From Burhinus oedicnemus (lineage: Eukaryota > Chordata > Aves > Charadriiformes > Burhinidae), in NCBI GenBank assembly GCA_008921705.1, contig VFFE01006842.1, positions 889,321-953,320 on the forward strand: 64,000 nucleotides of DNA. Reading direction: 5' to 3'. Shown piece by piece: positions 46,701 to 59,619 of this stretch. The notes under the pieces were generated by a model that was given only the letters and a program-made list of their open reading frames with translations, was not told the DNA's origin and ran no database searches. The translations under genes and the position numbers were made by a program. The stretch's first letter is position 1; every line of letters begins with the position of its first letter.

Positions 46701-48846
46701 CAGTGTCAGCTCCCTGAAAGGCAAGGCAGTGGGATCTTTATGAACAGAGATCTTATAAAAGAGAATTATTTTTCTTTTTTTAAGAGAAAATGTTGTTTTG
46801 ATGTTTAGGTCTGTAGATCACTGTCCTTCCTGCCTGTAGATAATATTTCAGCATAGCCTCTAATTTCTCATGAGATTTGATGCTTTAGAATCTTAAAAGA
46901 GTTGAAGGACTTTAATGATACGTTAGCAAAAAAGTGAAAAGCATGCAACTCCATTCTAACAGTCCTTACTTTTCAACTAAAAGAAAACCTGGTCACCTTC
47001 CAGTTTGGAGCAGCTGAGACCCATCAAACAACTGAAAACAATTTGTTCAGAGCTGGAGCTGTCATAGTCTATTAACGTAAAAAACAAATGAAGTGCTGCT
47101 TCTGACTTCAGCTCACCACTTCATACGAGCACTCTCCCATTTCACTTGACAGTTGTGGACATTGAAATAATACAAAACATAACCCAATCAACAGACTGTG
47201 AAGAATATGAAAGCTAAAGACAGATGTTCAAAAGCTATCATCACCTTTCAGCTTTAATTATATTGACATGGAACAAACAAGTGATAAATCAACTATTTTA
47301 TAGTGTAATAAGCCTTATTCTACCTGTTAACCTAATGCCTCTTTGGGTGGCATATTCCAGGTACGTGGAAGACCATGGAGTGTTCTGTATGCAAGCAGTC
47401 ACAGAAACTAGTCTTGTACTAAAATGGTATTGAAATGTTGCTGGTTTTCAAAATGAACGTTACATTCAAGAGTCTTATCTTGGATTTTCTTCCTACGCTG
47501 CCTCCACCTGTTATAACTTTGAAGCCCCTCAAGTCATTTATAATAAGTCCTGCAGTAATTTGTAATACCCTAAAGAACAAAATGGATGAAGATTTGTGTA
47601 TTATTTACTTTACATTTCAATTCTATTGGCAATGATTGGCAATCATCCAACATGATTTATGACAATCCATTATGCTCTGGGCCAGCTCATAAAGATGAAA
47701 GAAAAGATGTAGCATTACTGCACAAAGTAGGACTTGGAAGCCAGCATTGTTTAAATGAAATTTTTTGATATATCTTGATTTTATGGACCTATTTTATCTT
47801 CAAGGCTGTAAAAGACTCTTTGGTACTTTGCCAAACATATGAAATCCAGTTCCTTAATTTCACTGTGATTTATAAGGGCAAAATTCTCCCATGAGATCCA
47901 GTACATAGCTGAAGGATTCACAGCAGAAATATGGAAATCTTTCTGTTTGAAAATTGCTTCTCAGCTACCTCCGCAGTCTGATCACCTGATTTAAAGTCCA
48001 GTGAAAATGAAGGAGGGAGGTTTCAAGGGCATTGCTAATCTCCAAGCTCCTGTAAGACTAAGGACCATGGTAAATAAAACTTCCAGGGAATTCTAGGAAG
48101 AGGATTACGCTAAGTGCTGCAAAAGAGGACTTTTTAATAGTCCTCATTAACCCACCTCAAGGAAGAAAATTCTCTGCTGATCCAACCTGCCAGTTGGGTT
48201 AAGCTTCCATGTGAAATCAGAAACACAAAACAGGCTCCAAAATCAAGCTGTCGTCACTGTTGCCCATTCTGTACATTGTGCTTCTAGGCACCATACCCCA
48301 CTGCCTCAGGGAATGAAGGTGGTTAACAAATAACCCTTCTTTCCTCCATCCCTAAATAGAAGCCCAGAAAACTACAGCAAAAACATTAACAAGCCAAAAG
48401 TGATCCAGACTGATTGGTTGCTTTGATTTCACAGAATTTCTGTTTAAAGTTCTGATGAGTCCAGTTTTTCCGTTCCCAGTATCCCATGACCCAACTAGAG
48501 AGGATGCCCTGGTGGTAAAGGTAAAGGACTGAACAGAGTGATCCCTTCCATATTTATTCCATTTTCTCAGAGCTTCTGGGCAGCACACTGTGGTCAGACC
48601 AAGACACAGTAATTTCAGAGTTTTATGTTTGCTTTATTAGCAGCTTACTATGAAATGTAAGCAAATGAAAGATGTACATAGCCAGCAGATTTACACTAAC
48701 TTTTAATGTTGTGTTTGTAGACTTAGATGACTTTTATGATAATGCTGCTCTGTTTGGTTTGGGGGCTTTTGTGTATTGAATATTTAATGATGTTTTAATT
48801 GTTGTTGGTTGTTCTGATTAGAGTTAATCCGTGTGGCACCTACAGT

Positions 48847-48866
48847 GTGCTGGCAGGGGGCGCTTT
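48847..48866 (+). promoter_or_regulatory. CTCF-like motif
   Basis: 'gtgctggcagggggcgcttt' matches 12 of 14 positions of CCASYAGRKGGCRS, with the full CAGGGGGCGC part. It stands out as a lone GC-rich island in AT-rich DNA, as real CTCF sites in gene deserts often do. It has the same orientation as the candidate at 26312. Confidence 0.45.
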
Positions 48867-51392
48867 ATAAATGAAAACGGTCATTATTTCTTACTGTAAA
48901 ATACTGAATCACTTACATTTAGGGAAATGGACTGAAATTTTACAGATGGGTGGTTTTATGAGTTCAGAAGAAAAAATAATACATTTAGCTTGTTAGTCAA
49001 TGCTGCAAAGTCTCTTTCATCACACCAATTGAATCCATCTGGAAAACTTACGTCTTCCTAAGCCAGGAGACAGATGTGGAGGTAGTATTTGTCCTCCACT
49101 AAATGAAGTCAGAGGTAAATTTCTGCCATATCTATATAACTATTTGGTCATGTGGACAGCAATAGTGTTGTTTTCACTTTGTGAGTTTCAGTTGCTACAC
49201 AAATACCCTGGGAATTGCTGCAGCACTACCTTTCAGACCACTTTCAACATCTTCAAACCTGTGTATGAGGTGCATGTCGTATAGATGTATCGAATCTACT
49301 GCACCATGCCCAGGACTCTCTGACTTAGCAAATTTTCCCATCTGCCCCATTAGAGCAGATTTTCAGTTGTTTTGTTTTCCAAAGATTTTGTCTCCTATCC
49401 AGATAATTGTATTTCAGGGTGACTATATGATAGCACATGTATCCCCATATCTGGTTTCATTGTATAGTAACCTGACAACTGGACCACTCAAGATCTTGGC
49501 AAATGACCTTTCCCTGACTTCTGCCGAACTTTGTTGATGTTGAGACAATACCAAATTTCTGAGCCAATGTTAAATTTCATGTTCCTAATAAACATTTTCC
49601 TCTACAACAAGAAAAATTCCTGCAGAAAACTAGCTTCTCAGAGTGCACTTACTGCTACTGTGAAATGCTAGACTGATGAAGTTATAAATCAACAGGCTGT
49701 CCTTATCCTCAGAGCAGATGTTAGAGGAATTAGCCAGCACGCAGTTATTTAATTTGTCCTATTCGTGTGCCTTGAGACTGACCTACGGCAAGTGCAACCT
49801 AGGAAGAGCAGGCTTTGATGAGTTCCCAGTTGCCTGAAATGCTTCTCCTCAGGACTAAATGGACTGAGAATGCCATACCTGGCCAGTATACAGCTGCCTC
49901 TGGTGTGAAAGGGAGACACGGGGGTGAAAGGCTCAGTGGTGAAGAGGTCAGAAATTTTTAGATTAAAAGAGACTTAGCTAAAGCTGAACATTTCTGATAT
50001 ACCTCATCTGACGACAGTTTCATCAAGAAAAGAGAAGAAAAATTTGGTATTCTACTTAATGGTCTCATACCTGGGTCACTTTTCTGGGATGTTTACAGTT
50101 TCATTCTGAAGTCCTTGCTGCACCTAAACAGCGATGATGCTTTTAATTCAGCTAAGCATGGCCTCACATTAGGTGTCTTACATTTCACATTAAATAACTA
50201 CCCAAAAACCTCCAGCTGCAAGAAGTTATTTGCAAAGTGGTGGGTTTTTTCCACTGTAAAATGAAAACATGGTCTGAAATCTTGAAAATTACTGTAAAAA
50301 TGAGATTTCTCATCCACCATTTGGAAGACCCAAATCCATATTTAGTGACATTGGATTCTACTACAGCCCAAAATGTTCAACATCATCATTTTAAAAGCCT
50401 AATGCTACCATACAGCAACATCTTTTTCTTACTTTCTCTTCTTACCCTCTATTTTCCTCCTTTAACATATGCCATCACATCCATACATTTTAATATGAGT
50501 CTGCTTTTCTGATACATAGCAAAGTAAAGATCGCAGATAGTTGCATTTCTCCATTTGTGATCAGAAATATATGAAACAGGCAGATCATAAACTGGCTTTA
50601 CACTCTTGATATTATTATGATGTTGTAATTTGCATTGATCTAACATAATTTTTGTTTCATCGCTCTCTATGGTCAAAATAAAAGTAATAATTTAGCTAGG
50701 TAGCTTTTTAGTTTGTTTTTATTTTGGAGAAAACTAAAACATATTCCCTAAGATAATTTTAAAAGGTAAGAGTAACAAAATCATAAAAAATAAAAATGCT
50801 ATTAAATAGGTTGTAAATTTCAAAGTGATACATGAATGCAATAACCCAACTGGAGAGTTGGGGAGAATAATAAAACCAGCATGTTATTGTACTGACAATG
50901 CGACGGCTACAAAAATCAATAAAGGGAATTTAGGAATCTGAGAAGTTATAAGGTAACTGCTGAAGTACAGTAGAATTTTAGAGAGGGAAGTATAGAGGGT
51001 TTACAATCATCACAACTGGAAGGAAAGAGAAACTTGTTCCTCAATGGATTCATTGCTCAGTTTTTCATTGGTTTGTGGCAGATTTTTTTCTTTAATTATT
51101 TGGAACATTTCTTTTCCTTTCAAATAAGGCAAAAACTTGAAATAGGAATTTGTGAACCTTGCCTTTATAAACTGAAGCTGTTAGTGTCTCGTTCCTGGTA
51201 TTTACTTCAGAGCTAAATGCAGTGGACATGCAAATGTAATGGTACAAACCTTTGAAAGTAATTAAATCACATAGTAAGATTAGTTCAACCCTCAAGATAA
51301 AAGGGTTGAGGCTGCTTTCATGACAAAGAGCTGTGCATTTATAAAACCATGAAATCACTTGCTTAAATCATCAGTGTATTTAGCTGTTTCAG

Positions 51393-51418
51393 TAATAGAT
51401 ACTGGTAATAGATACTGG
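51393..51418 (+). repeat. Exact 13-base tandem duplication
   Basis: 'taatagatactgg' occurs twice head to tail without mismatch. Confidence 0.85.
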
Positions 51419-52426
51419 AATACATTTCCATGCATTCTCAGCAATCAGTATCCTCTTAGGACTTTGCATATACAACACCTGCTCTGTTCTCAGGTTCCAA
51501 CAACTTTAGTTTCAAAGCAAAAATCCTAAAGGTCTGTGAACAAAGAATAATTTACTTTTTCTGCTATTTTTGCTTTTTTATCGTAATGCTTCATAAGGTT
51601 GTGGTTTCTAGTATTTTTATTAGTCAATCTGTTTGATTGTTCGTGTTTCATACAAAAAGATTTAGAACTTAAACATATTTCAGTCTAATTTTTGTGACTA
51701 TTCACCATCTGATAGTTGATAGCAGTTTGGAAGAGGCATAAGAAAAATACAGGTATGTTTCAGGTCACTCAAGTAATATGGCTTTATGCTTATGATTGCT
51801 ATTAAAAAAAAAAGACTGGTTGTTCATGGGGCTTTGACTTTGTCAAAATGAAGGATGACGAAGAAAGCACATTAGAAAAAAGCTAATTGTCTAAAGACTA
51901 CTAGAACATGTGAATAATATCATTTGCAGAGAAAGAACATCATATTAAAATGGACTGTGCATATTTAAATTGAAAACCGTTGGGCTCTTTCTTAGAGAGA
52001 GGGAGAGAACAAAAGACTGTGTAAGTGAATTGAGGACAGAGAATCTGGATTTATTTCTCTTATGGCATTTATAGTAAGTAGTTAAATGCAAGTGCACTGC
52101 CCATTTGTAATGTCTAGGATTTGGTAGGCAAGCTGACATGGGAGAAGTAGAAAAGGAAGAAAGAAAAAAAGATCTATGAAGCTGCCTTTGAAAAGAAAGA
52201 ATCCAATGTAGTGGAGTAAACTGAAGTTTAGTCCAGTGTCTATAAAATCCAGGCCTGGGAACTCACATGCTTAGAATTAACATAGACAAAACATCTAGAC
52301 ATCTCTGGAACCCTTAGTCATTGCTGGGAAAAAAATAGCCTCACACTTTACCAACTAGTCCAGTCCTTGGATGCTTCAAGGCATCAATATATGCAATAAA
52401 TTTTAAAGAAGCTTATTTAAACTCCT

Positions 52427-52960
52427 GGCCTGTATCAGGAATAGTGTGGTCAGCAGGACTAGGCAAGTGGTCGTCACCCTGTACTCAGCACTGGTGAGGC
52501 CCCACCTCAAATACTGTGTTCAGTTTTGGGCCTCTCACTACAACGGGTCTAAAGAACAAGTCTTATGAGGAGCATCTGAGGGAACAGGGATTGTGTAGCC
52601 TGGAGAAAAGGAGGGGAGACCTTATCGCTCTCTACAACTACCTGGAAAGGACGTTGTAGAGAGGTCGGAGTTGGTCTTTCTCACAAGTAACAAGTGATAG
52701 GACAAGAGGAAATGGCCTCAAGTTGCACCAGGGGGGGGTTAGATTGGATATTAGGAAAAATTTCATCACAGAAAGGGTTATCAAACTTTGGAACAGGCTT
52801 CCCAGGGAAGTGGTGGAATCACCATCCCTGGAGGTATTTAAAAGATGGGTAGACGTGGTGCTTAGGGGCATGGTTTAGTGGTGGTCTTTGGCAGTGTTAG
52901 GTTTATGGTTGGACTCGATGATCTTAAAGGTCCCTTCCAACCTAGACAATTCTATGATTC
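52427..52960 (+). mobile_element. CR1 LINE, 5'-truncated, 3' end intact
   Basis: A forward CR1 starting in the ORF2 C-terminal region ('cagcactggtgaggccccac', 'atactgtgttcagttttggg'). A deletion of roughly 50 bases follows 'ctctcactacaa', removing the basic 'ERxQRR'-type part that other copies keep. It then continues ('gaacaagtcttatgaggagc', 'ggagaccttatcgctctcta', 'caagtgataggacaagagga'). It has a G8 run at 52731-52738. It ends with 'ggttggactcgatgatctta', 'ggtcccttccaacc' and 'attctatgattc'. Frames are broken. Close to the copy at 41931 in its 3' UTR, so probably the same or a sister subfamily. Confidence 0.92.
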
Positions 52961-55900
52961 ATATCAAAAAGTTGCTCTGGGGGCACGGTGGATTCCTTTG
53001 GAAAGAAGCTGAGCCAGGTGATGTCTCCTAGCAGCCCACATAACACACTGTGATGGCCAATGCTCCTTCAGCCACAGACTGCACCACAGCCCGTCTGATG
53101 TAAAACACTTCCAAATACATACAATGTGCACATAGGAAAGGCAGCCCCAATTATTTCTCTCTACATATGCACCCATATGATACCACCACCTGTGATTTAG
53201 ACACAGTTTTATTCTTTCAGAGTAGGGTCTTACATAAGTAGGGTCTCAAATAAATAAAGGGTGGTGTTCTACCTTCTTCGTCAGCTATATCATACCTATG
53301 TTTAAGTATAACTCATACCTGTGTTTGGAGACACTGGAAATCATCTTATTACAAACAGTTGAGTTCTTCATTGCTATTTAAACTACATTCAAGTAACTAA
53401 ATTTAAAAATTAAAAAAGGAGACAAATCCCATTCATTTATGTTGTGACTGTGCTTGGTATATATTTTATTTTGGACCTACTGACACACAGTGAAAACAGG
53501 CAATTTTACTATGCAAAAGACTTTTTGACCTGCATTAAGACCAAGATTTGGCTCCGAGAAAATCAAGCACATCATTGGCAATAAAAAGGAAATATGTCAT
53601 TATTAGCAAGGAAATTAACAGAAATGTAGCAAAACTGTTCAAAAAATGTGTGACCTACCTTACCTCTTTGTGGTATGTTCTTTGCAGAGAAAATGGCAAT
53701 TCCACTTCAAATTAAAATCAAGCACCCAAAAGAGTTTGTAATCTAAAGTCATTTCATTGAAGCAGATTGAATGAATTTATCAATATTCAAATCTGTGTTG
53801 ATATTTTTATCTGTACCAGGCCTCAGTTCAGGGAATCTTTTAATCATAAGCCTAAATCTATCCTCTCTTGGAGAAACATTTCAGCACATATCTAAATCCT
53901 ACTAAACTCAGTCACAACTATTCTCCTTCCGTTGAAGTGAAGAGTACAAATCCTATTTATTTCAGTCATGTAGGTTCTCACCTTGCATGTATTGGCCAGT
54001 GCTGGATCTATATCTGCAGAATTGACCTTATACCTGGATCAAGTACTGTACTCCTTTACAGACTTTAAAATTACCCTAGAATTAGTGTTTGCTGTTGCTT
54101 TAATTTACTGGTCAATTTTTCTTTACCGTATGAGGGATGTGTTCTTTTTGTTTCACATGATTTGAGGGAATCCATGGGGCAAAAGTAACAAAACAAATAT
54201 TTGTATGCATTACTGTAATTATTTTTACATTAAACACACATTATATTTGTCTTAATGAATATTATTTCATTTTATGGTTTCACTGTAACAGTTAGTAGCC
54301 TCACCTGTTTAGAATGCATTATTTATACAGCTGAACTGTCTTCAGAGTTTAAAAATCTTTGCTTAACTTTTAAAACAGGACCTTCCTTTTTCTTTTACAG
54401 TTATCACATATTTTCATTGCCACATACAGCCAAATTTAAAATAATAGAATCACAAACGTTACTCTGCAGAGTAATGTAACTGAAAGCAGTCTAGCACTAG
54501 AGTGCAAACAGAATGTATTTATTTTCTTTGACTGAAGAGCAGTAAGAACATCCAGCTTGTCTCTAGATTAACAACTGAATATATAAATCTGTGACCCAAT
54601 GGGGCTTCTTAACTCATATCTTACTTTTGTACATTTTATACAGAGGACTCATATCTTCAAGTAATTACTATGAGTACCTCTTTTGTATGGGACTTTTCTG
54701 TAAACATGCACTTTAATGATCTAGACATATAATGGCAAAATACAAAAGTTCAATATTTAGCAAAAGCTGTGACTCAGAATGCCAAAAACAGAGAATGAAG
54801 CAATGTACCAATTTGTTAATGAATTCAGGTTTTATTTTTAATTATATTACACATAATACCTAAGTAGATCCATCTATACCAGTGGCTCATGATTGATTTA
54901 AGGAGGTCAAAACCAAGTCCAATATTCTGCAAAGTTTTTCCCATTACCTACATAATATTGAGATAAAAGAAACAGTGTTATTTTATCAGTAATTTTACAA
55001 AAAGAAGTTTCATAGCACCTTCAAAATTTCAATATGTTTATTTTTTGTAACAAGTATGATTGATTAACATTCATAACAGGGTAAGCCCTTTCTACCTGCA
55101 CAGTAATCCACAATCTTAGACCAACAGTGTCAGACACATTATTACTTATCAGATTTTCCAACTTTTTTCCTCAGTCTTCTGCAAGCATATCTGGTGTTGT
55201 GTTCTGTGACATTTTATTTCAGTAGGATTTTATTGTGGTTTTTTTCTGTAGAGGCTGTTTATGTATTTTATTGTAAAGGGGGATTACATAAATTATATTA
55301 GAAATAGAAATCAGAACGCTTCAAACACAAAATTGTATTTTAAGCACCTCTATTGGCAGGTTCCCTTTTCTTTCTTTTCACTCCCAGTCTTGGCAGTACA
55401 CTGTCTGTACTCTGACCTAGTTTTGATGGGATGGGCAGAACCCATCTAAACTTTGGCCGAAGGTTAAGATATCCTCCTGGGAATTGCAGTCTATAGATAG
55501 AACTCCTTCAGACTGAAGCAGACCTTAAATCCAGATGTCCCACTTATTACTGTAAAAAAGCGATCACCATCTCTTCTAAAGTTTGAGCTGAATCCTGTAG
55601 TGTCCAAGTGCATTACTGGTGCTCTGATCATACCTGGGGGACTGTGTTTCCCTGGAAGCATTACAATCATCCTTAGGAGCTTCCAAATCCCACTCGATTT
55701 GCGGTTTTAACACAAGAAGCAGTTAAATTATCTTACTTCCTCAATACTTCAGTTTCTTTATGAGAAAAAATACTATCAAAAGAGAATTTCTGGCTCCATT
55801 AAATAGAGGTTCCTCTGGTTTAGTAAGTGACTGTTAAGGAGCTACCAGGTTAGCCATCTTTATTAGGCGCAATGTTATTATAGGAACCTTGGGATCAGAT

Positions 55901-56904
55901 CTTTGTCAAAATTTGGTAGTTTAAAAAAATGCTACTCAGAGACAAAGTGGTTTTCTATACTTACTGACATTGCCATGCAGAAGTGAAATAGTCTCACCTG
56001 CAATGTGTAACAGGCAAAGAATATCTTAAGAATAGTTATGGATAAGAGTCTTAGTCTCTACCATAGGTTTAGGACCATATGTTAGTTGGCTAGATTACTG
56101 GGTAAACAGTACAACAATATTTCTAGGAACCATATCATAAAGTAGTCACTTTTACTGTTTCTTTTTATGTAATTTATAGCATATCCCAAATAGATGTGTT
56201 TTATATGCAAGTAATCTTCATGTGACCAGACTAAAGTAAAACAATCTGGTTTAGGACATAATATTTGCTAATGAAAAGAAAATACTTTGAACCACAAACT
56301 TTCCTTAGTTTTTTAATGTGTATCAACAAGAATCTCTTTAAATTGCCCCCTGTACAACAAGCAACACACAAGTCATGTTTCAGTCTGAACACATACTCAT
56401 TTGACTCCTTCGTAGAGAGTTGTTGCATTTGAATTTTTGCTCCAGGAGAAATGGGTTGATCCATCTATACTATCAACGCTGGTCAGTCCTCAGTCACTCC
56501 TCTTACTGCAAGCTCTAAAGGTGCCCATCCATTGCACTGTGTTAGCTGGTGAAGAAAGACTGCCACAGTGGGGCTGAAAGTCCTGTTTATACTACTTTAT
56601 GCAACAAGTTCTCTCCAGCTGTCTGTGTCTGGTAAATAGTAACATCCCTGGATTGGAAGGCTGTGAGCGGGAACGGAGGGACCAGGAGCTAACAGCAAGA
56701 CTGAAGGGTATCTTAGCTGAGATGATTTTTTTAAGCCATCCCTTCACCCAGTTAGTACTTGCTTAGTTTTAATAGATTGTCATCAGGAAGGACCAGTTCT
56801 GCAGAGCTGTTCAGATATGTTCAGGTAGCATCTGTCCTGACATAGCTTGACTCCAGACAATACCCTAGTGAGGGTCCTGCTTTGGGCTTAGAAGACAAAT
56901 TCAT
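52961..56904. other. Non-coding DNA, no gene seen
   Basis: 3.9 kb without recognisable genes. 53820-53960 may hold a very old palindromic-type repeat ('cagttcagggaatcttttaa' ... 'ccgttgaagtgaagagtaca'). 55440-55680 is slightly GC-richer and may be an old repeat too, but I cannot identify it. Confidence 0.5.
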
Positions 56905-57060
56905 TCCTACTTCTGTGTGTGGTTTACTCTGTGACCTTGGGCATACCATCTTCCCTTGCCAGATCTCAGTTTCCTCATATCTAGGATATGTTTGGAGACA
57001 CTCCGAATTCTCTGGGGAAAAGCATTATGCCACAAGGACCTGGGATCAGTTGTGTCAATG
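56905..57060 (+). mobile_element. MIR SINE
   Basis: Recognised from the MIR core and its 3' neighbour: 'ctctgtgaccttgggcatac', then 'agatctcagtttcctcatat' followed by a decayed 'ctaggatatg'. MIR is an old tRNA-derived SINE mobilised by L2 and shared across amniotes. This copy is diverged but keeps the diagnostic 'tgaccttgggca' and 'ctcagtttcctcat' phrases with near-normal spacing. Non-coding. Confidence 0.65.
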
Positions 57061-57265
57061 CTCAGGCAATGAGTGGTAACTATTCTGCCAACCTTGTTAA
57101 GGTAAAACCTCTTTTTCCTTCAGAAAAAAACTCCAACTGTATCTAGTCCATGCGGGGTAGAAGCACCAATGGTCATCTTGTATCCAACAGATTGAAACTT
57201 TGTGAATATGCTCAGAAGGCTGTTGAAAATTGGTCTTTTCTCAAAATAATATTTTTGCAAAACAC

Positions 57266-57300
57266 TGTTTGTTTGTTTGTTGTTTGTTTGTTTGTTTTTA
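57266..57300 (+). repeat. (GTTT)n microsatellite
   Basis: About eight GTTT units, with one short unit in the middle. A mirror (AAAC)n run of about four units occurs at 59602-59619. Confidence 0.85.
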
Positions 57301-59601
57301 CAAGTTACCATCTTTTATAGTAACATGCGCATAGAAAATGCATTTTTCAGTTTATTGGTCCCTTTTCATACTTTCTTCCTTATCTTGGGGTACATTAAAA
57401 AACAACGAAGTGAAGCTTTTTCATGCAATACTAAGGCAAACTGTAAAACTTTTTTCCACAGGAAGAGTCTTGGAAACAAAGGTGGCAGTGGGATTAGAGT
57501 AAATCAGTCAGTCACATTAAGAGGGTAGGAGGAGTATAAAACTTTTTGTAATGGAGTTGCAACAATTTCTGGTGCAGTTAACACCTCTCCCAGGAGGACA
57601 TTATTCTATGAATTATTTTCATGGGGTTGTTATGCATTCAAACAGTAAGGATCAAGATTTCCACCAGACTGTTAGTCTGATCCAGTCTCAGAGTTCCTAT
57701 ATTCTTAAGCTAGTGAGTAATTAAATCAGGGGAAAAAGAAAGATATAACAAAAGGAATAGGAGGAACATTATAAATTCTGAAATAATTTATTGTAAAAAA
57801 CTTTTTCAAAAGGACAAAATAAAAATAAATTCATTTTATCTCTAATTTCCTTCTCTATTTTGAGGGAATTTCTGTATTAAAATCCTAGAAATTTTAGATA
57901 GCTAGAAGGAATTGGCAAATTTGAAAGCAACCTAACCTCAACCTTGAGTATAATTTCCCCTCAGGTCTGCATGCTACAGATGTCCCCTGCATCTTGCCAC
58001 CCAGCTGCCTTTGAAGACTTGGCCCCCATCCTATATAAATATAAAAAAAGAGGAACGCTTAGGTTTCCTTCTAATATTTCTCACAAAACCCAAGCTCTGC
58101 TTGGGGGCTGGATCAATAATACAGCCATAATTATTCTAATAGACATTGAATGAGACATTTAAGATAAAGACTTAGAATTAATTCACCTTTAAGACAAATG
58201 CAGAACTTCTCTTGAAGCCAGCCATGGCTGCATGTCTTAGCAATGGGCAGACATTCAACTGTATTCACTGGTACTGGCCACAACCAAATGCGAGAGGTGA
58301 GGGGAAATACAGAATATAACTTCTATTTAAGCTCATCAAGGCCAATGGAAAAGGAGGAGAAAAGCAGAAGCAGCAGAGTAACTATACACTGCCAGCCTTT
58401 CTGTGAACACCTCTGCTGGAAAAGGCTGAGAAAACCTGCCAGAGTGCTACAGAAGTTTTGATAAAGGGAAGCACTCAGAGGAGCACATTAAATCTGGGCT
58501 GATACCAGCATATGGAAGTTGAAGTCTTTTCTCATTATCTTGGCTGATTTTCTGCCAGGAGACACATCTGCTGGACTTCTGCTGGAGCCCTGCGGGAATG
58601 TAAACCTAGGCAAGCACACCAGTCTGCTAAGCCATATTTATGTAACATTATTAGGTAACTTTTCACATCAAGGGATGCACTGACTCAGAAACACATTCAG
58701 GGCTTATTGGAGGTGGGAAAAAATCATATGGGAAGCGTGTTTGCCATCTGATAGGAAACTACATGGAGACCAGTGGAGAATTCTCCTCCAAAAAGATGAG
58801 GGATGACTACTCTTCAGGATTACTTAGCAAGTTACTCACATTACTTATTTGGAATGATAATTTCCCTGAGCTGTCGAAATCCCAGATTTAAGACATATGA
58901 TTGAACTGCTGTTAGCAGTAATAATGGTTATGGTAAACTAATGACAGTTTCATGCAAATTCTTTAAACTTTGAACATTGTAAAGTTTTAAAAGCTTAGGG
59001 CTTTTGTCATTTCAAGCCAATACTTTCACATTATTATCGTCTTTTTGGACTTAAAATACTTTATTTTCAGAGTTGGAATACCCCTAGAGGGTTTCCTTTT
59101 TACACAGAGAGGGAAAAGAACATGGCATGAAGCCACAATGAATTATAGCCTTGTCTCTTACCTACTTGCCTAATTTTATGTTTCAGATATTTGGCATGTT
59201 AAACTCCCACTTTCCGCTTGCACGTGTAGAACACTCCAGGGCAACACCTCTAATATGTCTTGATGCATTGCATATGTCAAGGTGGGGTTTTTTTGTGTGA
59301 AAAGATTGGTCCCGATTTTAAATACAACTGAAGAAGAATATTGTGTTGCAAAAAGTTCACTTTATGTCAGCATTTCTGTGATCTTCATCCTGATTGAAAA
59401 ACAGAAATATGATTTCGGTTAAGTGAATTTTAGCTCAGGGACAGAATTATTGCAAAGGAGTATGGATTTCACAAGGAACTACTTTCCAATCGCTTCTTTC
59501 ATTTACTATTCAGATTTAGAAACAAAACAAAGCACACACCACCACCCCCCCAGATGTGACTTTACTACAGAACTTAGCATTTGTCCAGTCTATGTAAAGA
59601 T

Positions 59602-59619
59602 CAAACAAACAAACAAACC
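59602..59619 (+). repeat. (CAAA)n short tandem repeat
   Basis: 'caaacaaacaaacaaacc', four units. It is the complement of the repeat at 57266. Confidence 0.8.

Larger units (their letters stand above)
43791..52426. other. Non-coding DNA, no gene seen
   Basis: 8.6 kb, the longest stretch without a transposon I can name. It has no convincing exon. Frames such as 49181-49537 (+, 118 codons), 50237-50512 (+) and 51092-51358 (-) contain no domain I recognise. It holds a CTCF-like site near 48847, an exact 13-base tandem duplication at 51393-51418, and an A run at 45544-45559. The stretch around 48640-48900 looks single-copy and CpG-poor and may be conserved. Confidence 0.5.

Noticed and set aside
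49181..49537. 118-codon plus-strand frame as an exon
   Set aside because: No recognisable domain and no credible splice signals framing it. Length is within chance for a 64 kb window.
55440..55680. Possible DNA-transposon remnant ('cctcctgggaattgcagtct')
   Set aside because: I could not define ends, inverted repeats or a family.
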